From Actinomadura sp. NBRC 104412 (lineage in GTDB: Bacteria > Actinomycetota > Actinomycetes > Streptosporangiales > Streptosporangiaceae): 64,000 bases of DNA. The stretch lies in contig NZ_BSTM01000024.1 in the NCBI RefSeq assembly GCF_030269515.1, positions 62,001 to 126,000 of the forward strand, read 5' to 3'. This document shows positions 8,531 through 17,739 of the stretch, in pieces. The position numbers and the translations under genes are program-made. The number at the start of each line of letters is the position of its first letter. The stretch's first letter is position 1. The notes beneath the pieces are model-generated. The model did no database searches, was not told the origin of the DNA, and saw only the letters and a list, made by a program, of their open reading frames with translations.

Positions 8531-9286
8531 TCAGCCGGCGGGCGAGGCGTAGAGCGAGCCGCCGTCGACGATCAGGTCGGCGGCGGTGATGAAACCCGCC
8601 TCGGCGGAGCAGAGGAAGGCGACGGCATCGGCGATATCGGCCGGAACGGCGCCGCGGCCGAGCAGGTTCTCCCGCTTGCGGTCGGTGGGCTCCACATCCT
8701 CGCCGACGGGAGAGCCGACCTTGTTCGGCGTGACCGTGTTGACGCGGATCCCGTGCTCGCCGAGCTGCACCGCCAGCGACCGGGTCAGGGTGATGATCGC
8801 GCCCTTGGCCGCCGAGTACGCCGTCGCGTTGCGGCGGCCGCGGTGCCCGGAGGTCGAGCCGATGTTGACGATCACGCCACCGCGGCCCTGGGCGACCAGC
8901 CGCCTGCCGACGTACTTCGCGCACAGGAAGACCGAGTCCAGCGACACCGCCAGGACCCTGCTCCACACCTCCTCCTCCAGATCGAGGACGGTCGTCCCGC
9001 GGTCGGTGATCGCGACGCCGTTCACCAGGATGTCCACGCCGCCGAAGGTGTCGACCACCTCCGCCACCATCCGCTGGACGTCGGCCGCCGACGAGACGTC
9101 GCATCGCACGTAGTGCCCGGCACCCGGCCGGATCGCGCACAGCTCGGCGGCCACCGACGCCCCGCGGCCGGCGTCCATGTCGACGACCGCGACCCGGGCG
9201 CCCTCGCCGGCCAGCCGGTGGCAGATCGCCCGGCCCACGTTGCGTCCGCCGCCGGTGACGATCGCGACCTTGTCCTCGAACCTCAT
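8531..9286 (-). CDS. SDR family oxidoreductase
   Basis: This 251-residue classical SDR has TGGGRNVG at about 11-18, a DMD after beta-2 that favours NAD+, the catalytic Ser in NIGSTSG, and the YSAAK motif. It is a paralogue of the SDR at 6703-7467. It is the last gene of the long minus-strand run that begins at the solute-binding protein near 19.8 kb, 38 bp after hydantoinase B. GAAGGGAA precedes the ATG. The substrate is unknown; a secondary alcohol formed in the same pathway is an inference from context. Confidence 0.88.
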   Translation of the reverse strand: MRFEDKVAIVTGGGRNVGRAICHRLAGEGARVAVVDMDAGRGASVAAELCAIRPGAGHYVRCDVSSAADVQRMVAEVVDTFGGVDILVNGVAITDRGTTVLDLEEEVWSRVLAVSLDSVFLCAKYVGRRLVAQGRGGVIVNIGSTSGHRGRRNATAYSAAKGAIITLTRSLAVQLGEHGIRVNTVTPNKVGSPVGEDVEPTDRKRENLLGRGAVPADIADAVAFLCSAEAGFITAADLIVDGGSLYASPAG

Positions 9287-9324
9287 GCGGTCTGTTCCCT
9301 TCGATGATCAACAGGACGGCGCTG

Positions 9325-11070
9325 TCAGCCGGCGCGCAGGGCGGCGGTGGCCTCGGCGTCGACGTCCCAGGTGTGGCCGGCGCGGACCACCACCACGCCG
9401 TATGCCGAACGCGCGGACTCGGGCGTGACGTAGCCGTTGCGCACGTCGTCCAGCACCCGCTCGACCTCGCGCTCGCGCGGGTCGCCGTAGCCACCGGCCC
9501 CGCTCATCTCCCGCCTCAGCACATCGCCCGCGCGCAGCCGGACGTTCCCGTCCCGCGCCGACACGTGGCGCTCATCGGCACGGCCCGGGTTCACGATGGT
9601 CGCGCCGCCGCCGCCGGGAAGACCCCCCTCGCGCCCGGCCGGAGGCGTCAGCAGATGCCCGCCGCGACCGGAGAACTGGCCGTCACCGAGCATCCGGTAC
9701 TCCCGCACATAGGCCAGGCCGCCGCGGAACCGGCCCGCTCCCCCGGAGTCCGGCACCAGCTCGAACCGCACCAGCTCCACCGGGAACTCCGACTCCAGGA
9801 TCTCCACCGGCGTGATCGTGCCGTTGGCGACATGGGCCTTCGACGCGGACACCCCGTCGGCGTCCGCGCGGGCGCCGACGGCACCCGCCGGCAGTTCGTA
9901 CTGCACACGCGGGTAGGGCTCCCCCGGCAGGAAGTGCGACAGGGTGCCGGACACGCCGCGGCTGCTCTCGCCGATCCTCGCCCGCGGCAGCACCGGGCCG
10001 AGCGCGTCGAAGATCGCCTCGGCCACCACGTTGGCGATCGGCATATAGGTGTTCACCGGCGCGGGCATCACCGGCGACAGCACCGAGCCGTCGCGGGTGA
10101 TCGTCTCCACCGCCAGTGTCAGCCCGTGGTTGGACGGCAGCTCGGGATCGATCAGGCACTTCAGCGCGTAGCTGCACACGGCCCGCACCAGCGGCGGCCT
10201 GATGTTGTACGGCCCGGCCACCTGGTCGTCGGACGCGGAGAAGTCGAACGTCGCCCGGTCCCCGTCGACGGTGACCGTCACCCGGACGGCGACCGGCCTG
10301 CCGCCCTCCAGTCCCTCGCTGTGCAGGGCCGCGTAGCCCTCGTAGGAACCGTCGGGCCAGCTCGCGATCGCCGCCCGCGACCGGCGTTCGGTCAGCAGGT
10401 AGAGCCGCTCGGCGGCGGACGCCACCGTCGACGTGCCGTGCTTCGCGCACAGGTCGCGCACCCGCTCCGCGCCGAGCCGGGTCGCGCCCACCTGGCCCTG
10501 GAGGTCACCGATCACCAGGTCCGGTGTCCGGCTGTTCGCCCGCAGGATCGTCTCCACCTCGCGCACCGGCTCGCCGCGTTGGTGGAAGCGCACCGGCGGC
10601 ACCATCAGGCCCTCGTGGAAGATCTCCCGTGCCTGGCCCGAACTCGAGCCCGGCACCAGGCCACCGATGTCGCTCTTGTGCGCGATGCTCGCGGAGAACC
10701 CGAACAGGCCGCCGTCGATCACGATCGGCGACAGGATCGCCATGTCGGGCGCGTGCGGGCTGCCGCCCCAGTAAGGGTGGTTCACCAGGTACGCGTCGCC
10801 ATCGGACAGCTCGTCGGCCGAGTAGAACGACAGCAGGCCCTCGACGCACGCGGGGAACGCGCCGAGGTGCAGCGGCAGCACCGTGAACTGCGACAGCACC
10901 CTTCCGGCCGGGTCGAGGATCGCGCAACTGGCGTCCCGGGACTCACGGATGATGGTCGAGTACCCCGTACAGAACAGGGAGTTCTGCATCTCCTGGACGA
11001 TGCCGGCCAGGCTCTGGCCGACCACCTCGACGGTGATCGCGTCGACGGCGGGCACGGTGTTCCGGGTCAT
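9325..11070 (-). CDS. hyuB: Hydantoinase B/oxoprolinase family protein
   Basis: This is a 581-residue HyuB-family subunit. Seen: an N-terminal EVVGQSLAGIVQEMQNSL region, the metal-site stretch SQFTVLPLHLGAF, and the glycine-rich C-terminus typical of the family (GGAGRFRGG, SGAGGYGDP). HyuB partners HyuA in ATP-dependent hydrolysis of cyclic amides, or in the related acetone and acetophenone carboxylases. The start codon overlaps the hyuA stop by 4 bp, so the two are translationally coupled. The class alone does not tell whether this pair is a hydrolase or a carboxylase. Nearby biotin-carboxylase parts are a different chemistry and not evidence for either. Confidence 0.92.
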   Translation of the reverse strand: MTRNTVPAVDAITVEVVGQSLAGIVQEMQNSLFCTGYSTIIRESRDASCAILDPAGRVLSQFTVLPLHLGAFPACVEGLLSFYSADELSDGDAYLVNHPYWGGSPHAPDMAILSPIVIDGGLFGFSASIAHKSDIGGLVPGSSSGQAREIFHEGLMVPPVRFHQRGEPVREVETILRANSRTPDLVIGDLQGQVGATRLGAERVRDLCAKHGTSTVASAAERLYLLTERRSRAAIASWPDGSYEGYAALHSEGLEGGRPVAVRVTVTVDGDRATFDFSASDDQVAGPYNIRPPLVRAVCSYALKCLIDPELPSNHGLTLAVETITRDGSVLSPVMPAPVNTYMPIANVVAEAIFDALGPVLPRARIGESSRGVSGTLSHFLPGEPYPRVQYELPAGAVGARADADGVSASKAHVANGTITPVEILESEFPVELVRFELVPDSGGAGRFRGGLAYVREYRMLGDGQFSGRGGHLLTPPAGREGGLPGGGGATIVNPGRADERHVSARDGNVRLRAGDVLRREMSGAGGYGDPREREVERVLDDVRNGYVTPESARSAYGVVVVRAGHTWDVDAEATAALRAG

Positions 11071-13136
11071 TCGGCAAGCTCCACGATGAGGTTTCCGATC
11101 GGGTCGACGGTGACCACCTGCTCGGGGCAGACCACCGTGGTGGCGTCGTACTGGTCGACCAGGGCTGGCCCGGCGAAACGATGCCCGGCGCGCAGCCTGT
11201 GCCTGTCATAGACCGGCACGTCGACCATCCCGCCGGCGCCGGCGAAGTACGCGCGCCGGGTGCCGGCCAGGGCCGCCTCGACCGGGCCGTCCGCCTCGTC
11301 CAGCCGGGCGAGTTCCACCTTCGGCACCACGCCGATCGCCTCCAGCCGGTAGTTCACGACCTCGACCGGCTGCCCGGGCGCGGCATGCCCGTGGCAGGAG
11401 CGGTGGATGTCGTCGAAGCGCGAGCGGTACCGGGCCAGGTCGCCGTCGGCGAGCGGGACGGAGTCCACCGGCACCGGGTTCTCGTATCCCTGGCCGGCGT
11501 AACGCATGTCGAGGAAGTACCGGAACCGCATCTGCTCCGGCGCGAACCCCTCCTCGGCGAGCTGCTCGGCGGCCGGTCCCCGCAACCACTCGAACAGGTC
11601 GGTGACCTCGTCGGCGGACAGCCGCTCGATGTCGGTCAACCGGCTGCGAACGTGGTCGTGCTTCACGTTCGACATCAGCAGCCCGAGCGCGGAGGTGGCA
11701 CCCGGCGCGGGCGGGACCAGCAGCCGCGGCACGCCGAGGTCGACGGCGATCCGGCCGGCATGCAGAGGCCCCGCGCCGCCGAACGGCACCAGGGTGAACT
11801 CGCGCAGGTCGAAGCCCCGCTCGGTGGAGATCGCCTTGATCGCCTCGCCCATCTTCACGTTGACGATCTCGATGATCCCGTCGGCGGCGCGCAGCAGGTC
11901 CAGGCCCAGCGGTTCGGCCACCCTGGTGCGGATCGCGGTCTCGGCCAGGTCGCGGTCCAGGCTCATCGCCCCGCCGAGGATCTCGGTGGGGTTGAGGTAG
12001 CCGAGGACGACGTTCGCGTCGGTGACCGTGGCCTGGTCGCCACCGCGCCCGTAGCAGGCCGGCCCGGGGACCGCGCCGGCGCTGTGCGGCCCGACGTGCA
12101 GCGCGCCGTGGGCGTCGACGGTGGCCACCGTCCCGCCGCCCGCGCTGACGGTGTTGATGTCCAGCATCGGCAGCGCGATGTCGCGTCCGCCGATCTTGTT
12201 GCGGTCGCTGATCAGCGGTTCGCCGTTCTGGATCAACGCGACGTCGCAGCTCGTGCCGCCCATGTCGAAGGTGACGATGTCGTCGATCCCCGCCGCGGCG
12301 GCCAGCGCGCTGCCCGCGGTCACACCCCCGGCCGGTCCGGACAGGATCGTCCCCACCGCACGCGCCGAGGTGCTCTTGAACGGCGCCGAGCCGCCGTTGG
12401 ACTGCATCGTGAACCGGCTCGCCGGGGCCACCTTGAGCTCGTCCAGCCGGTCGCCGAGCTGCTCGACGTACCGGCCGAGAACGGCCGAGACATAGGCGTT
12501 CACCACCACCGTGCTCAGCCGGTAGTACTCGCGGATCTGCGGCAGCAGGTCACTGGAGGTGGAGATCCACCACTCCGGATGTGCCTCGCGGAAGGCCCGC
12601 GCCACCCGCTGTTCGTGGTCGGGGCACATGAACGAGAACAGCAGGCAGATCGCCACCGACTCGACCCGCTCGGCCTCGAGCACCGCGATGGCGTCCCGTA
12701 CGGACTGCTCGTCGAGCTCCACCCGCACCTGGCCCTGGGCCCCGATCCGCTCGGTGATCTCGACCGTGCGCGAGGGCGGCGCCAGCGGTGCGGGCTTGCT
12801 GTAGCCGAGGTCGAACACCGCCGGACCGTACGGCCGGCTCTGCTCGGCGGTCTCGTAGATCCCGCGGAAACCCGCCGTCACCGCGAGCCCCACCCGGGCC
12901 CCGCGCTCCTCCAGCAACGCGTTGGTCGCCACCGTCGTGCCGTGGGAGAAGAATCCGATCTGCTCCGGCCGGACGCCCTGCTCCCGCAGCAGCTCCAGCC
13001 CGTCCAGCACCGCCCGGCCCGGGTCGTCGGGCGTGGACGGCACCTTGAGAATCCGGTACGTGCCGGTCTCCTCGTCGAACACGACGAAGTCCGAGAACGT
13101 ACCGCCCGTGTCGACGGTCACCCGATAGCGCGACAA
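11067..13136 (-). CDS. hyuA: Hydantoinase A/oxoprolinase family protein
   Basis: This 689-residue HyuA subunit has the ASKHA-type ATP-binding fold. Seen: the N-terminal phosphate motif VDTGGTFSD at 8-16, the second phosphate motif TFDMGGTSCD near 290, and PFGGAGPLHAG in the C-terminal half. Length is normal for single-subunit HyuA (about 680-700). The start is TTG at 13136, chosen because GAGGAGG lies six bases upstream and the next residues give the usual family N-terminus. It overlaps hyuB by 4 bp. It follows the solute-binding protein by 70 bp on the same strand. Confidence 0.93.
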   Translation of the reverse strand: MSRYRVTVDTGGTFSDFVVFDEETGTYRILKVPSTPDDPGRAVLDGLELLREQGVRPEQIGFFSHGTTVATNALLEERGARVGLAVTAGFRGIYETAEQSRPYGPAVFDLGYSKPAPLAPPSRTVEITERIGAQGQVRVELDEQSVRDAIAVLEAERVESVAICLLFSFMCPDHEQRVARAFREAHPEWWISTSSDLLPQIREYYRLSTVVVNAYVSAVLGRYVEQLGDRLDELKVAPASRFTMQSNGGSAPFKSTSARAVGTILSGPAGGVTAGSALAAAAGIDDIVTFDMGGTSCDVALIQNGEPLISDRNKIGGRDIALPMLDINTVSAGGGTVATVDAHGALHVGPHSAGAVPGPACYGRGGDQATVTDANVVLGYLNPTEILGGAMSLDRDLAETAIRTRVAEPLGLDLLRAADGIIEIVNVKMGEAIKAISTERGFDLREFTLVPFGGAGPLHAGRIAVDLGVPRLLVPPAPGATSALGLLMSNVKHDHVRSRLTDIERLSADEVTDLFEWLRGPAAEQLAEEGFAPEQMRFRYFLDMRYAGQGYENPVPVDSVPLADGDLARYRSRFDDIHRSCHGHAAPGQPVEVVNYRLEAIGVVPKVELARLDEADGPVEAALAGTRRAYFAGAGGMVDVPVYDRHRLRAGHRFAGPALVDQYDATTVVCPEQVVTVDPIGNLIVELAE

Positions 13137-13206
13137 ACGTCCTCCTCATGGTCCTGGCCATTTCCGCATCCCGCCCGCGGGACGGCCACTGGCGCGCGCC
13201 GCGGGC

Positions 13207-14316
13207 TCACCGGCGACCCGCCACCGTGCCGAGCCGGGTGACCTTCTCGAACGCGTCCTGCCAGCGCTTGGACTCGGCGACGTACCGCTTCAGGTCGATC
13301 ACCTTGACCTTGCTCATGTCGAGCTTCGACATGTCCTTGCGGGCCGGGTCGATGTGGGCGTCGACGAAGATCTGCTGCCCGCCGTCCCTGGCCAGCAGCC
13401 AGTCCATCAGCAGCAGCGCGCCGGCGGGGTTGGGCGCGTTCTTCACCACGCCGGCGCCCTGGGTACGGACGATCGCCGGGCTCACCGTCGGCTTCCAGGC
13501 GAGCGGCAGACCGGCCTCCATCGACTCCTCGGTCATGTACGTCGGCAACGCCGCCACGGCGCCGTACTCACCGACGCCCAGCAGCTCGCGCATCGTCGAA
13601 TGACCGCTGACCATGACCGTGCCCTGGGCGATGTCCCGCCACAGCGTGTCCACCTCTGCCTGCGACTTGCCCTGCTGCAGCCAGTACTCCGACAGGGTCA
13701 TGTACCAGTCGGAGTTGTTGGGCTCCATCGCCAGCCGGCCGTTCCACTTGGGGTCGGCGAGCTCCTCCCAGGTCTTCGGAGGGCTGGTCACCTGCTTGGT
13801 GTTCCAGGCCGGTTCGTAGACCTGGAACCTCGTGCCGGTCCAGGTCGTGAACGGTTTGGCCGCGTCGTGCAGCGCCTGCCGTTCCGGCGAGTCGTAGACC
13901 GCGAGCACGCCCTGATTGCCGAGCTCCACCAGCTCCGTGCCGCCGCTCTCCACCACGTCCGCGCCCGGCTTGCGGGCCATGGCCTCCTGCACCAGCCGCC
14001 GGCTGATCGCCTCGGTCGAGGCCCGGTAGACCGTCAGCTTCAGCCCGTAGCGCTGCTGGAACCGCTTCTGGACCTCGGCGGCCACCTTGTTGGTGAGTGC
14101 GGTGTAGATGCTGACCGTACCGCCGTCGTCCTTGGCGAGCCGCACGAGCTTGTCGGCACGCCGCTCGCCCCGCAGGCCCTTCACCTGGTCGAGCACCGCG
14201 GCGAGCCTCTCATCGGCCGTGCCGCCGCCGGTAGGGCTGGAGGTCGGTGTACCGCCACAGGCCATGAGAACGCCGGCGAGCAGGCAGATACAGAGCAAGG
14301 ACAGGGGCTTTCTCAT
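13207..14316 (-). CDS. ABC transporter solute-binding lipoprotein (Fe3+-type family), copy 1
   Basis: This is a 369-residue periplasm-facing lipoprotein with a signal peptide and a lipobox ending at C20 (LMAC). The mature part opens with a stretch shared by four proteins in this window: KGLRGERRADKLVRLAKDDG, which leads into YTALTNKVAAEVQKRF. It is an extracellular solute-binding protein of the AfuA/FbpA-like class. No permease lies next to it; the only matching permease and ATPase are at 1.8-4.7 kb. GAGGAGAA precedes the ATG. Its 5-prime leader is joined directly to the remnant of a biotin carboxylase gene, which suggests that a deletion placed it here. Confidence 0.9.
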   Translation of the reverse strand: MRKPLSLLCICLLAGVLMACGGTPTSSPTGGGTADERLAAVLDQVKGLRGERRADKLVRLAKDDGGTVSIYTALTNKVAAEVQKRFQQRYGLKLTVYRASTEAISRRLVQEAMARKPGADVVESGGTELVELGNQGVLAVYDSPERQALHDAAKPFTTWTGTRFQVYEPAWNTKQVTSPPKTWEELADPKWNGRLAMEPNNSDWYMTLSEYWLQQGKSQAEVDTLWRDIAQGTVMVSGHSTMRELLGVGEYGAVAALPTYMTEESMEAGLPLAWKPTVSPAIVRTQGAGVVKNAPNPAGALLLMDWLLARDGGQQIFVDAHIDPARKDMSKLDMSKVKVIDLKRYVAESKRWQDAFEKVTRLGTVAGRR

Positions 14317-14344
14317 CGGTTCTCCTCGACAGGGGCCGGCACTG

Positions 14345-14581
14345 GACCGCGTCGCAGCCGGTGCCGATCGCGGTGGCCAGCAGCGCGTTCTGGTTCAGAT
14401 GGCTGTGCGCCGCCCGGGACGGCCCGACGCACACCGCGCGGTCGGCGAGCCGGGCCGGAAGGCCGTCCCTGTCGGCCTCGGAGACCGCGGCCACGGTCTC
14501 GATGCCGAGCTCGCGGCAGGCCCGGATCACCCGGACCGCGATCTCACCGCGGTTCGCGACCAGGAGACGGCGCAGGCTCAC
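14345..14581 (-). pseudogene. Biotin carboxylase remnant (accC-like), truncated after about 79 codons
   Basis: The GTG-initiated frame encodes the unmistakable N-terminus of a biotin carboxylase (LRRLLVANRGEIAVRVIRAC) and keeps family similarity to GTGCDAV at residue 79. An intact subunit is about 450 residues with ATP-grasp motifs; none follow. After residue 79 the frame runs into the leader of the solute-binding gene and ends inside it at 14210. The start overlaps the biotin carrier stop by 4 bp, so it was once a coupled operon member. About 1.1 kb has been lost. The fragment cannot be active, so the carrier protein upstream must use a biotin carboxylase encoded elsewhere, or is idle. Confidence 0.85.
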
Positions 14582-15105
14582 TCGCCCGCCTCCGGCCTGA
14601 TCTCCATCAGCGGCTGGCCGAACTCGACGAACTCCTCGTTGGCGACCAGGATCCGCACCACCTCACCGCGCACTCCGGCCTGGACGCCGTTGAACATCTT
14701 CATGACCTCGATCAGCCCGACCGTGTCCTCCGCCTCGACCCGGCCGCCGACCTCGACGTACGGCGGCGCGCCCGGTTCGGGGGCCGCGAAGAACACCCCG
14801 ACCACGGGGGCCGTCACGACTGCGACCTCGCCCGCGGGCGCGGTCGCCGGACCGGCGGGAGGATCCGGCTCCGGCGCCGCGACCGCAGGCGAGGTGGCCG
14901 AGCCGGCGGGAGGTTCCGGCTCCGCCGCCGCGGCCGATCCGGGCCCGGCGGTCCGTGGCACGGCGGCGGGAGGCGATTGGCCGCCGGTGCCGGTGCGGTC
15001 GGCGACCAGGTGCAGGTCACCGAGGCGCAGCTCGAGGAACTCGATGTCCTCGTGCTCGTCCACCAGGTCCAGGATCAGCCGGACGTCGTCGTGCGTCAGG
15101 TCCAT
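14578..15105 (-). CDS. accB: Biotin carboxyl carrier protein (AccB-like)
   Basis: This 175-residue protein has the standard layout of a bacterial biotin carrier: an N-terminal acidic helix region, a Pro/Ala-rich mobile linker (about 43-97) with an internally repeated PEPPAGSAT/PEPDPPAGPAT unit, and a C-terminal biotinyl domain. The biotinylation site is EVMKMF with K136. It carries activated CO2 between biotin carboxylase and carboxyltransferase. It lies 13 bp after the carboxyltransferase gene and overlaps the truncated biotin carboxylase by 4 bp. Everything points to a three-subunit biotin enzyme dedicated to this cluster that has lost its carboxylase subunit. Confidence 0.92.
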   Translation of the reverse strand: MDLTHDDVRLILDLVDEHEDIEFLELRLGDLHLVADRTGTGGQSPPAAVPRTAGPGSAAAAEPEPPAGSATSPAVAAPEPDPPAGPATAPAGEVAVVTAPVVGVFFAAPEPGAPPYVEVGGRVEAEDTVGLIEVMKMFNGVQAGVRGEVVRILVANEEFVEFGQPLMEIRPEAGE

Positions 15106-15118
15106 CGGCCGGGGCTCC

Positions 15119-16579
15119 TCATCGTCCGGACTTGCGGATCGTCAGTGACATCCCGGGCTTGGCGACCGTCACCAGCCGCGGCCTCGGCCGCGCGGCGAGC
15201 TCGCGGATCAGCCGGATCAGCGGTGTGTCGCCGGCGGTGTCGGGTGGCGCGTCGCGCAGCACGTCGAGCGCGTCATCGCCGACGATCGCCCGCAGGATCA
15301 GGTCCTCGTCGGAGATGCCCCGGCCGTATCTGGCCCGCAGCTCCTTGAGCGTGGGATCGGGCCGCCGCATGCGGGCGATCTCCCGGGCCCGCGGGCGGTC
15401 GAGGATCCTGTCCCGGACGTCCGGCGCCATCGCCCCGATCGCCTCCGCGCCGCCGTGCCACCCCAGCGCGTACTCGATGGCCGCGTCGGTCACCTGGCGG
15501 TAGCGCTCGCCCACGATCACGTTGATGGCCGCCTGGGTGCCGACGAACTGCGACAGCGGGGTGACCATGATCGGGTAGCCGAAGTCGGCCCGGACCCGGC
15601 CCGTCTCCTCCAGCGTCTCCTCCAGCCGGTCGCCGACGCCGGCCTGCTCCAGTTGGTGCCGGAGGTTCGAGATCATGCCGCCGGGCACCTGGTGGGCGTA
15701 AAGGCGCTCGTCGTACTCGTGCGGCACGCCCACGGGAAGACCCTCCCGACGGGCGATCTCGGTGAACAGCGCGGTCACCTCGCGCAGCGGCGCCTCGTCG
15801 ACGAGCGGGTCGTAGCCGAGCGCCCGCAGGTTGGCCGCCACGTTGTGGATCGACGGCTGCGAGCTGCCGTTCGCCAGCGGCGGCACCGCCGTGTGCACGT
15901 ACCCCACTCCGGCCTTGACCGCCTCGATCGCGTTCAGCGGTCCCAGGCCGTTGTTGCAGTGCCCGTGGAACTCCCACTCGATGTCGCCGGTCACCGCCAT
16001 CATCTTCGGCAGCAGTTCCCGGGTGCGCTCCGGGGTGAGCAGGCCGCCGACGTCCTTGAAGCACAGCCGCCACGGCTTGAGGGCCGCCGCCTCCCGGGCC
16101 TTGGTCACGAAGTACTCGTCGGTATGCCGCGGCGAGACCGAGTACATGACGTTGACCACCGAGGTCATCCCGATGTCGTCGAGCCGCTTGACGTCCTGCG
16201 CGACCCTGGTGAAGTCGTTCCAGTTGTCGCCGGTGCGGGTGTAGCGGATGCCGAGCTCGACGGCCTTGGCGAACAGCAGGGTGCCCACCTCGATCGGCAC
16301 CCTGCCGCTCATGGTCGACCCCGAGATGTGCCCGTGCCAGCGCAGCCGGGTATGACGGGCCAGCCGGGCGCCGGTGTGGATCCAGTCCCACGGGTTCTCC
16401 CGCAGGTGCCGGACGAACTTCTTCAGGCGGCTGCCCGGTGCGAGGAACTCCATCTGGTCGAAGCCGGCCTGGTCCAGCAGCGGCATCGCCGGTGCCATGT
16501 GCCGGGTCCGCATGTTCATGGCCCACAGGCTGGCCTGGCCGTCGCGGATCGTGGTGTCGACGAACCTGACCTGCCTCAT
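15119..16579 (-). CDS. Biotin-dependent carboxyltransferase (pyruvate carboxylase B/oxaloacetate decarboxylase alpha type)
   Basis: This 486-residue protein has the HMGL-like TIM-barrel carboxyltransferase domain. Seen: FVDTTIRDGQAS at the N-terminus (metal-binding Asp and substrate Arg), the lysine in LCFKDVGG that is carbamylated in the family, and the HGHCNN metal motif. The C-terminal 150 residues match the conserved regulatory domain region, with no biotinyl domain, which is supplied by the separate carrier downstream. It transfers carboxyl groups to or from a 2-oxo acid; which acid is not known. The start overlaps the CoA-transferase stop by 4 bp (ATGA). Confidence 0.9.
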   Translation of the reverse strand: MRQVRFVDTTIRDGQASLWAMNMRTRHMAPAMPLLDQAGFDQMEFLAPGSRLKKFVRHLRENPWDWIHTGARLARHTRLRWHGHISGSTMSGRVPIEVGTLLFAKAVELGIRYTRTGDNWNDFTRVAQDVKRLDDIGMTSVVNVMYSVSPRHTDEYFVTKAREAAALKPWRLCFKDVGGLLTPERTRELLPKMMAVTGDIEWEFHGHCNNGLGPLNAIEAVKAGVGYVHTAVPPLANGSSQPSIHNVAANLRALGYDPLVDEAPLREVTALFTEIARREGLPVGVPHEYDERLYAHQVPGGMISNLRHQLEQAGVGDRLEETLEETGRVRADFGYPIMVTPLSQFVGTQAAINVIVGERYRQVTDAAIEYALGWHGGAEAIGAMAPDVRDRILDRPRAREIARMRRPDPTLKELRARYGRGISDEDLILRAIVGDDALDVLRDAPPDTAGDTPLIRLIRELAARPRPRLVTVAKPGMSLTIRKSGR

Positions 16580-17739
16580 CGCCCCGCCCCCGGGACCGGC
16601 GAAAAGACCTCGTCGGTGTGCTCACCGAGGTACGGCGCGCGGCGCACCGGCGGGAGCACCGCGCCGTCGAAGGCCACGGGAGGCCGGATCCGCGGCATCG
16701 GCCCGATGCCCGGCTCGTCGACCGTGTCGATGATCCCCAGGTGCCGCAGTTGCTCGTCGGCGAGCGCCTCGCCGATCCCGTTCACGGGCGCGCACGGCAC
16801 CTGATGGTCCCGCAGGATCGCCAGCCAGGTGTCACGGTCCCTGGTCCGGAAGATCGGCGCGAGCTCGGCGTGCAGTTCGTCGTAGCGGGCGCGCCGGTCC
16901 GGCCGGGTGGCGAACCGCGGGTCGGCCGGCAGGTCGGGCCGGCCGACCGCGGCGCACAGTCCTTCCCAGAACTTGGCCGGGGACGACAGGTGGATGAGCA
17001 GGGCGCGGCCGTCCGAGGTCAGGAACGCGTGGCACCCGGACCCGTGCGGCCGGGTGTACGGCCCCTCTTCGCGGCCCTCGACCACCTTCTTGGCGACCGC
17101 CGAGTGCAGGAAGTGGGTGAGCGCGCCGAGCATGCTCACATCCAGGTGCCGGCCCCGCCCGCTGCGGCCGCGCTCGTGCAGCGCGGCCAGTATCGCGAAC
17201 GCCGCGGTGTGCCCGGTGATGGCGTCGGCCAGGGCCGGTCCGCGCATCCGGGGGTCGCCGGGGTCCAGCAGCAGCCCGGCCATCCCGCTGTATCCGAGCG
17301 CGACGCCGTCGTACGCCGGCAGACCGGCGTACGGGCCGTCACCGCCGAAGCCGGTGATGCTGCAGTGGACCAGCCGTGGATTGTGGTCGCGGAGGACATC
17401 GTGTCCGAGCCCGAGGCGCGCCATCACCCCCGGCCGGAAGTTCTCCACCAGGACATCGGCGTCGGCGGCCAGCTCCAGCAGCCCCTCGCGGCCCGCTTCG
17501 GATTTCAGGTCGAGCACCACCGACCGCTTGCCGCGGTTGAAGGCGACGAAGGTGGCGTTCAGCCCGCCGGACTCCCAGGCCCGGAACGGGTCGCCCCTCT
17601 CGGGCGGCTCGACCTTGACCACGTCGGCGCCCATCTCGGCCAGCAGCACCGCCGCGCACGGACCGGAGATGTACTGCCCGAGATCGAGAACGCGGATGTC
17701 GTCCAGCGGCAACGCGGGGGCTTCTCGCGGCTCAGGCAC
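16576..17739 (-). CDS. CaiB/BaiF family (class III) CoA-transferase
   Basis: This 387-residue protein belongs to the class III CoA-transferases. Seen: the N-terminal IRVLDLGQYISGPCAAVLLAE region, RGKRSVVLDLKS, and the catalytic-aspartate region HLDVSML near 190. It moves CoA between an acyl-CoA donor and a carboxylic acid, the usual activation step for an organic acid. It sits between the amidohydrolase (8-bp overlap) and the carboxyltransferase (4-bp overlap). It starts with GTG at 17739, a start supported by the overlap and by homology at the N-terminus. Confidence 0.92.
   Translation of the reverse strand: MPEPREAPALPLDDIRVLDLGQYISGPCAAVLLAEMGADVVKVEPPERGDPFRAWESGGLNATFVAFNRGKRSVVLDLKSEAGREGLLELAADADVLVENFRPGVMARLGLGHDVLRDHNPRLVHCSITGFGGDGPYAGLPAYDGVALGYSGMAGLLLDPGDPRMRGPALADAITGHTAAFAILAALHERGRSGRGRHLDVSMLGALTHFLHSAVAKKVVEGREEGPYTRPHGSGCHAFLTSDGRALLIHLSSPAKFWEGLCAAVGRPDLPADPRFATRPDRRARYDELHAELAPIFRTRDRDTWLAILRDHQVPCAPVNGIGEALADEQLRHLGIIDTVDEPGIGPMPRIRPPVAFDGAVLPPVRRAPYLGEHTDEVFSPVPGAGR

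Noticed and set aside
9325-13136. Acetone carboxylase as a firm call for the HyuA/HyuB pair
   Set aside because: The third subunit (AcxC-like) is absent and the motifs do not separate hydrolase from carboxylase members.
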